Assembly (NCBI GenBank): GCA_034432155.1
Contig: DAOUCP010000056.1
Span: 1-10,460 of the forward strand
DNA length: 10,460 nt
From: DAOUCP01 sp034432155
GTDB lineage: Bacteria > Chloroflexota > Anaerolineae > Epilineales > Epilineaceae
Direction of reading: 5' to 3'
Under the pieces are notes generated by a model. It was given only the letters and a program-made list of their open reading frames with translations, did no database searches and had not been told where the DNA came from. Positions 7,901 through 10,460 of the stretch are shown here, piece after piece. The first letter of the stretch is position 1, and every line of letters starts with the position of its first letter. Made by a program: the position numbers and the translations under genes.

Positions 7901-8013
7901 TGCTGGTTGCCCTCTACGATCCCTGGACGATGGAGCGGCTGGCAGTTGAAGGGGCGAACAGCGACCGTCAGGCCCGCGTGGCCAGGCTCGGCAGCGTCGC
8001 GGTGGGGGACTGA
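4972..8013 (+). CDS. GT-C membrane glycosyltransferase (ArnT/PMT-like) fused to three beta-sandwich-like domains
   Basis: This 1013-residue protein is predicted to take a sugar from a polyprenyl-phosphate donor and transfer it to an acceptor outside the membrane. About 47-420 is polytopic, with hydrophobic spans near 47-62, 118-137, 144-158, 171-186, 211-241 (probably two), 256-279, 318-335, 341-358, 366-385 and 401-419. The first outer loop holds NDDEGSYLYAA (70-80); the acidic pair there is the expected catalytic site of the PMT/ArnT group. GELPYRDFLTPQLP (86-99) is also family-typical. About 430-550 is a soluble segment. Three related domains follow (about 560-690, 724-845, 865-1010), sharing W-x-x, an L-V-[DS]/Pro turn, and in two copies P-G-x-Y-x-[VL]-x-[LV]-[SA]-LY (649-660 and 972-982). 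The start is GTG 4972, 13 bases after the previous stop, with a poor Shine-Dalgarno; an upstream in-frame ATG at 4798 lies inside the previous gene and is rejected. Single-domain family members are usually 500-600 residues, so the C-terminal half is an added module. Confidence 0.87.
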   Translation: MTRPDRPPAGPAASADELSAPAPLRSWGDGVAARLRNAWSRGVAADWLAALALVGITLLYFWRLDAWLINDDEGSYLYAAWRISLGELPYRDFLTPQLPAFLLSGGLAFRGFGASVLVGRSIAVALTLLSGVALWASVRHLFGPVAALTAGLVLLLHPDVYLHCRTFRPEPFMLFATCAGLYLVVRGALSVPAPPGSAAPLDAEGAPDRRWLALAGVAFGLGILCKLFAVLPLGACAVWLLHDAARARRASRAALADAALVVGTAFAVAAAGLALFAAGGAPVWEAVIGHHLMQGAGLSRLEVLRKALGLYAEFLRYNNNALVTLVALAVATVGLQQRLRGACLFAWQLPTGLVFFFLTRELWTRHLIYLLPSLAALFGLAIHWLAAGWSAGALPWGRTAQRLLGQALVAAFLLPALLVDRDTGWRSEDGTRRMADFVALTTEPEAVVFSDYSELNFYARRPTTYSAASLSAGAAKSGQITWQRLHRELSALGATPPLVLVDRTRVDEQEYGQLRFLHDLADFEGWLAAGYERAGVFRRDPQQFEVYRPRRLEPPVLAAVADGPTLLATACVPQTARVGEAVVVTTAWQSEGRTSKPLMATLRLVDGEGREWAQADRALTATRLRLTDAWLAEELTAERFELVIPPGTPPGAYSVRLSLYAAGELEPVALSAADGRSLGRAIVVGHVEVPPWLASPAEARRAMGESALSVGPATHSRRGTPSAAVARWGGLELIGQSRPEPELQAGSTWTADLWWRAAAALDDMRVRLQLVDPTAAMTVGQAVQDLGQPGIPSSRWPVGTVARQQITVPVLPWARDGHYWVTVDVQDKRGRGLGPDWVLGTVRVKGRDLSGVVTKAPPVGQKVGTRFGETAELYGATVQPATSGAQSPAGDSSAAALRLAPGTRLRVRLVWRGLGPSARSNQVTVQLVSPAGRIVGQHDGVPAGGRRPTTSWLPGEYIADDRELTIAADAQPGRYDLLVALYDPWTMERLAVEGANSDRQARVARLGSVAVGD

Positions 8014-8152
8014 CGCTCTCGCGCCCGGGAGACGGCGTCCGCGGCTCTGGGCGCCTGGTCGTGGTCCGAGCAGTAACCTTCCAGGTTCGGAGAGACGTGG
8101 TGGCGGCGGCCCCCTCTCGCGGCACGACCTGACGGCCGAGTGGCTCGTGCGC
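8014..8152. other. Spacer between the glycosylation operon and the thiamine promoter
   Basis: No gene or clear intrinsic terminator is seen. A short inverted repeat AACCT-TCC-AGGTT (8075-8087) is not followed by a T tract. How the upstream operon ends is not visible; transcription may run on or stop by a factor-dependent route. Confidence 0.5.
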
Positions 8153-8180
8153 TTGACAGGGCCCAGCGGGGGCCTATAAT
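8153..8180 (+). promoter_or_regulatory. Consensus housekeeping promoter for the thiamine-salvage operon
   Basis: TTGACA (8153-8158) and TATAAT (8175-8180) are perfect matches to the -35 and -10 hexamers of the main vegetative sigma factor, separated by 16 bases. Transcription would begin near 8187, just ahead of the TPP aptamer. A strong constitutive promoter fits a gene pair whose control is exerted by the riboswitch in the leader. Confidence 0.9.
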
Positions 8181-8198
8181 GGCCTGGCTGATCGACGA

Positions 8199-8288
8199 TC
8201 CGGGGAGCTGGGAATTGCCCGGCTGAGAGGGTGGCGTGTGGTCACCGACCCGAGGAACCTGATCTGGGTAATACCAGCGCAGGGAGCA
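8199..8288 (+). promoter_or_regulatory. TPP riboswitch aptamer (THI element)
   Basis: The core sequence signatures are all present in order: CGGGGAGC (8201-8208), GGCTGAGAGG (8221-8230), GAACCTGATCTGG (8255-8267), GTAATACCAGCG (8268-8279) and AGGGA (8281-8285). The P2 arm pairs AGC-GGG with CCC-GCT, P3 pairs GGGT with ACCC and holds an inner GTG/CAC stem, and P4/P5 pairs CTGG with CCAG. GGCTGAGA is the pyrimidine-sensing loop. Thiamine pyrophosphate binding should reduce expression of the downstream cytX-thiM genes. The closing P1 helix is not obvious: the bases outside CGGGG and AGGGA (GATC and GCAAGG) do not pair in the usual way, so the outer boundaries are approximate. Confidence 0.96.
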
Positions 8289-8308
8289 AGGAAAAGTGGT
8301 GGCCTCCG

Positions 8309-8335
8309 CCGCGCCCTCGAGGCGCGGTTTGTGTT
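8309..8335 (+). terminator. Riboswitch-linked intrinsic terminator candidate
   Basis: A perfect 7-bp GC-only stem CCGCGCC/GGCGCGG (8309-8315 with 8321-8327) closes a 5-base CTCGA loop and is followed by TTTGTGTT. The T-rich tail is interrupted by G, so termination may be partial. Its place about 20 bases after the aptamer suggests it is the expression platform. I did not find a convincing antiterminator that would melt it. Confidence 0.55.
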
Positions 8336-8337
8336 CT

Positions 8338-8381
8338 GGGCGGGCGATGTGCGGCCGGAACACGGTGCCTGCGGCCCGCCC
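8338..8381 (+). promoter_or_regulatory. Second strong hairpin in the cytX leader
   Basis: GGGCGGGC (8338-8345) can pair perfectly with GCCCGCCC (8374-8381), an 8-bp stem around a 28-base loop. No T tract follows, so it is not a typical intrinsic terminator. It may insulate the ribosome site from the riboswitch stems or take part in an alternative fold. In DNA this rich in G and C such a pairing can also occur by chance. Confidence 0.4.
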
Positions 8382-8429
8382 GAGCGGCGCCGACACGGGC
8401 CGAGCGATCTCGAGCCACCAGGCCTGGGG

Positions 8430-8436
8430 AAGGAGG
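8430..8436 (+). promoter_or_regulatory. Ribosome binding site of cytX
   Basis: AAGGAGG with a 5-base spacer to ATG 8442 fixes the cytX start. The frame is open upstream through the riboswitch to GTG 8238, but that extension would translate the aptamer. GGAGGC here is exactly complementary to GCCTCC at 8302-8307, just after the aptamer. Confidence 0.88.
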
Positions 8437-8441
8437 CGACC

Positions 8442-9821
8442 ATGTCCACCTGGCCGAAGGTCCAGGTACCGCCAGCTTGGGGCATCGAACCGGTGCCCAA
8501 GGAAGCCCGCACCCTCGGCGGCTTCGACTTTGCCGTCTTGTGGTGCAGTCTGGGTGTGGGGCTCCTGGTCATGGAGGCTGGAGCCCTCCTGCAGCCGCTG
8601 GGCTTGGACCGCGCGCTGGCGGCCATCCTGGTCGGTAGCTTGATCGGCGTAGCGATGATGGCTGTGGCTGGCCGAATCGGCGCCCTGGAGGGTCTGCCGA
8701 CGATGGTTCTCTTGCGCCCGGTGCTGGGCGTGCGGGGCTCCTACCTGCCATCGCTGGTAAACGTGGTCCAGCTGGTGGGTTGGACGGCCTTCGAGCTCTG
8801 GATCATGGGCCTGGCAGCCAGCCACATCAGCCACCAGGTCATCGGCCGGGGCACCCCCGCCCTTTGGGTGGTCGTCTTCGGAGTGTTCAGCATGCTCTTG
8901 GCCATTGGCGGCCCGTTGGCGGTCGTCCGACAGTGGCTGGAGAAGTTCGGCCTGTGGGCAATGCTCGCCGCCTCTGCCTTCCTGACCTACCGGCTGCTGC
9001 AGCACGTCGACCTCGCCGGCTTGCGAGCTGGCGCGGGGGATCCGGCGGCCCCGCTATGGCCCTTCGTCGATCTGGTGATCGCCATGCCCGTCTCTTGGCT
9101 ACCGCTGGTTGCCGACTACAACCGCTTCGGCCGCAGCGGACGGGCGGCGTTGGGTGGCACCTTCGCCGGCTACCTGATCGCCAATGCCTGGTTCTACCTG
9201 CTTGGGCTGCTCTTCGCCTTGTCGGCCGCGGGGGGAGAGGTGGCGACCGGCACCGAGCTGATCGTAGGAATCCTGGCGCTGGCCGGCGGGGCGCTGGCGC
9301 TGTTGCTCATCCTGCTCGATGAGACAGACAACGTCTTCGCCGACATCTACTCGTCGGCGGTGTCGCTGCAGAACATCTTCCCGCGGCTGCGGCAGCGCCT
9401 CGTGGTCGTGCTGGTGGCCCTGGTCGGGATGCTGCTGGCCGCCACGGTGGAGATGGCCGACTACGTGAACTTCTTGTACGCCATCGGCTCCCTCTTCGTC
9501 CCGCTCTTCGCCCTGCTCTTGGCAGACTACCACGTCGTACGGCAAGGTCGGGCCTATGACCAGGCCGCGCTCTACCGTCCTGCGGGGGCCTACTGGTTCC
9601 GGTACGGCTATCGGCCGCTGGCTCTCGCGGTGTGGCTCGTGGGCGTAGTGGCCTACCAGGCGCTGGCGCATGCCGACGCCCTGGCGGCAGCCCAGCCGTG
9701 GCTGCACTGGCTGCCCCGCGCCGCAGGCCTCGGCTTCAGTCTGCCAGCCTTCGGCTTGACGTTCGTCCTGTACCTCGTGGCCCGTTCCCTCTGGCGCCTT
9801 GCGCCTCCGGAGGCACATTGA
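8442..9821 (+). CDS. cytX: Hydroxymethylpyrimidine permease CytX (NCS1 family)
   Basis: This 459-residue inner-membrane transporter is predicted to import the thiamine pyrimidine precursor HMP or a close relative, probably with a coupling cation. The N-terminus reads WGIEPVPKEARTLGGFD (13-29), the characteristic CytX opening. Further NCS1/CytX signatures are VQLVGWTAFEL (109-119) in the third helix, SWLPLVADYNRFGRS (218-232) and ETDNVFADIYSSAVSLQN (294-311). About twelve hydrophobic spans can be traced, for example 30-50, 59-78, 103-124, 139-161, 168-184, 207-225, 236-262, 272-292, 318-336, 343-363, 392-408 and 428-448. Length is normal for the family. The upstream TPP riboswitch and the downstream thiM argue for HMP rather than cytosine as the substrate; NCS1 cytosine permeases are the main alternative. 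The stop overlaps the thiM start by 4 bases. Confidence 0.94.
   Translation: MSTWPKVQVPPAWGIEPVPKEARTLGGFDFAVLWCSLGVGLLVMEAGALLQPLGLDRALAAILVGSLIGVAMMAVAGRIGALEGLPTMVLLRPVLGVRGSYLPSLVNVVQLVGWTAFELWIMGLAASHISHQVIGRGTPALWVVVFGVFSMLLAIGGPLAVVRQWLEKFGLWAMLAASAFLTYRLLQHVDLAGLRAGAGDPAAPLWPFVDLVIAMPVSWLPLVADYNRFGRSGRAALGGTFAGYLIANAWFYLLGLLFALSAAGGEVATGTELIVGILALAGGALALLLILLDETDNVFADIYSSAVSLQNIFPRLRQRLVVVLVALVGMLLAATVEMADYVNFLYAIGSLFVPLFALLLADYHVVRQGRAYDQAALYRPAGAYWFRYGYRPLALAVWLVGVVAYQALAHADALAAAQPWLHWLPRAAGLGFSLPAFGLTFVLYLVARSLWRLAPPEAH
9809..9813 (+). promoter_or_regulatory. Ribosome binding site deciding the TTG start of thiM
   Basis: GGAGG lies inside the last codons of cytX, 4 bases before TTG 9818. 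TTG shares TTGA with the cytX stop codon. This supports TTG 9818 over in-frame GTG codons at 9857 and 9875, which lack such a site. Confidence 0.65.
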
Positions 9822-10460
9822 CGGGGAGCCGCAAGCCCGAGGCCGCAACGTCGCCTGTGCCCGATCCGTCCGCGGTGACGCTTGCCTCCCTGGGTGAGGT
9901 GCTGGCTGCGGTGCGCGCCCGCCGGCCGCTGGTGCACCAGATGGCCGGGCCGGTTACGCTGGCGTACACCGCGGACGCCCTTCTGGCCTTTGGAGGTGCG
10001 CCGGTGATGGCTGTCGCGCCGCAGGAGGTAGCGGAGTTGGCCGCGCAGGCGAGCGCTCTGGTCCTGAACTTGGGAATGCCGGAGAGCGAGCGGCTGGCGG
10101 CCATGTTGCTGGCCGGGGAGGCAGCGCGCGAGGCCGGTGTACCCATCGTCCTCGATCCGGTCGGCGTTGGTGGGACCGCCTTTCGGTCAGCGGCGGCGCG
10201 CGATCTGCTGGCGCGGCTGCCGGTCGCGGTCATCCGCGGCAACGCCGGCGAGGTCTGGCACCTGGCCTATGGCGGCCGAGGCGTGCGAGGTGTCGATGCC
10301 GCCACCGACGGGACCCCCCCGGACAATCCTGCCGAGGCTGGCACCGAGGTGACACCCCCCGAGAGCGTTGCTAATGCTGCCGCCGACGTGTCGGCGCTGG
10401 GCAGCGGCGCTGCTGGCGCCGCCGACGCCACAGCACGGGAGAGCGCTGCCGCGGCGGCCG
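9818..10460 (+). CDS. thiM: Hydroxyethylthiazole kinase ThiM, N-terminal part (cut by window edge)
   Basis: ThiM phosphorylates 4-methyl-5-(2-hydroxyethyl)thiazole with ATP so that thiazole can be salvaged for thiamine phosphate synthesis. From TTG 9818, 214 codons are visible. The family pattern is clear: LVHQMAGPVTLAYTADALLA (38-57), GGAPVMAVAPQEV (59-71), LVLNLGMP (81-88), VLDPVGVGGTAFR (111-123), VIRGNAGEV (138-146) and GVRGVD (155-160). Two features are odd. The usually conserved VHN-x-x-N start is VHQMAG, so both asparagines are replaced. After GVRGVD there is a stretch of about 45-50 residues rich in Ala, Pro, Gly, Asp and Thr, where ThiM normally goes directly into a short loop and helix. 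The C-terminal phosphate-binding and catalytic region lies beyond the window, so activity cannot be judged. The first about 25 residues are not conserved; a GTG at 9857 or 9875 is possible but has no ribosome site. Confidence 0.88.
   Translation, partial: MTGSRKPEAATSPVPDPSAVTLASLGEVLAAVRARRPLVHQMAGPVTLAYTADALLAFGGAPVMAVAPQEVAELAAQASALVLNLGMPESERLAAMLLAGEAAREAGVPIVLDPVGVGGTAFRSAAARDLLARLPVAVIRGNAGEVWHLAYGGRGVRGVDAATDGTPPDNPAEAGTEVTPPESVANAAADVSALGSGAAGAADATARESAAAAA

Noticed and set aside
8075..8087. Inverted repeat AACCT-TCC-AGGTT as a terminator for the upstream operon
   Set aside because: The stem is only 5 bp, AT-containing, and no T tract follows.
8238..8441. Extension of cytX to GTG 8238
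   Set aside because: It would translate the TPP aptamer and terminator stem; the AAGGAGG site and family homology place the start at ATG 8442.
10361..10445. Tandem duplication with a 78-base period in thiM
   Set aside because: Only the short GAGAGCG word repeats at that distance; the rest does not align, so simple low complexity is the better description.

Overview
The window is GC-rich DNA with tightly packed genes. It most likely comes from a member of the Chloroflexota (Anaerolineae/Caldilineae-like). The clues are indirect: a secreted von Willebrand A (VWA) protein, a secreted Asp-box propeller protein ending in a short hydrophobic-proline-basic tail, a membrane glycosyltransferase carrying extra beta-sandwich domains, and a TPP-riboswitch-controlled cytX-thiM pair. 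The taxonomic call is inference; no rRNA or other phylogenetic marker is present.

Layout. (1) Positions 1-364, minus strand: the N-terminal part of a secreted VWA-type protein that runs off the left edge. (2) 365-697: a divergent intergenic region with a candidate -10 element (TACAAT) on each strand; the plus-strand one lies so close to the next start codon that the mRNA may be leaderless. (3) 698-8013, plus strand: four genes in a probable operon. They encode an NAD-dependent sugar epimerase/dehydratase, a DPM1-like family 2 glycosyltransferase with two C-terminal membrane helices (overlapping the first gene by 4 bases), a secreted protein with 13 Asp-boxes, and a 1013-residue GT-C (ArnT/PMT-like) membrane glycosyltransferase with three beta-sandwich-like domains. 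(4) 8014-8441: non-coding. It holds a consensus -35/-10 promoter, a TPP riboswitch aptamer, a terminator-like hairpin, a second strong hairpin and a good Shine-Dalgarno site. (5) 8442-10460, plus strand: cytX (hydroxymethylpyrimidine permease) and the start of thiM (hydroxyethylthiazole kinase), overlapping by 4 bases and cut by the right edge.

How the genes may work together. In the first operon the epimerase would supply a nucleotide sugar, the GT2 enzyme would load a sugar onto polyprenyl phosphate, and the GT-C enzyme would transfer it to an acceptor outside the membrane. The Asp-box protein encoded between them is a candidate acceptor or partner; that last point is inference. In the second operon, low thiamine pyrophosphate would permit expression of a pyrimidine-precursor importer and a thiazole salvage kinase, a classic thiamine-salvage unit.

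The most unusual points are the three-domain extension on the GT-C enzyme, the secreted propeller gene inside a lipid-linked glycosylation operon, and a ThiM whose normally conserved VHNxxN region is altered and which carries a low-complexity Ala/Pro/Gly-rich insertion. No CRISPR array, insertion sequence, tRNA, rRNA or phage gene was seen.
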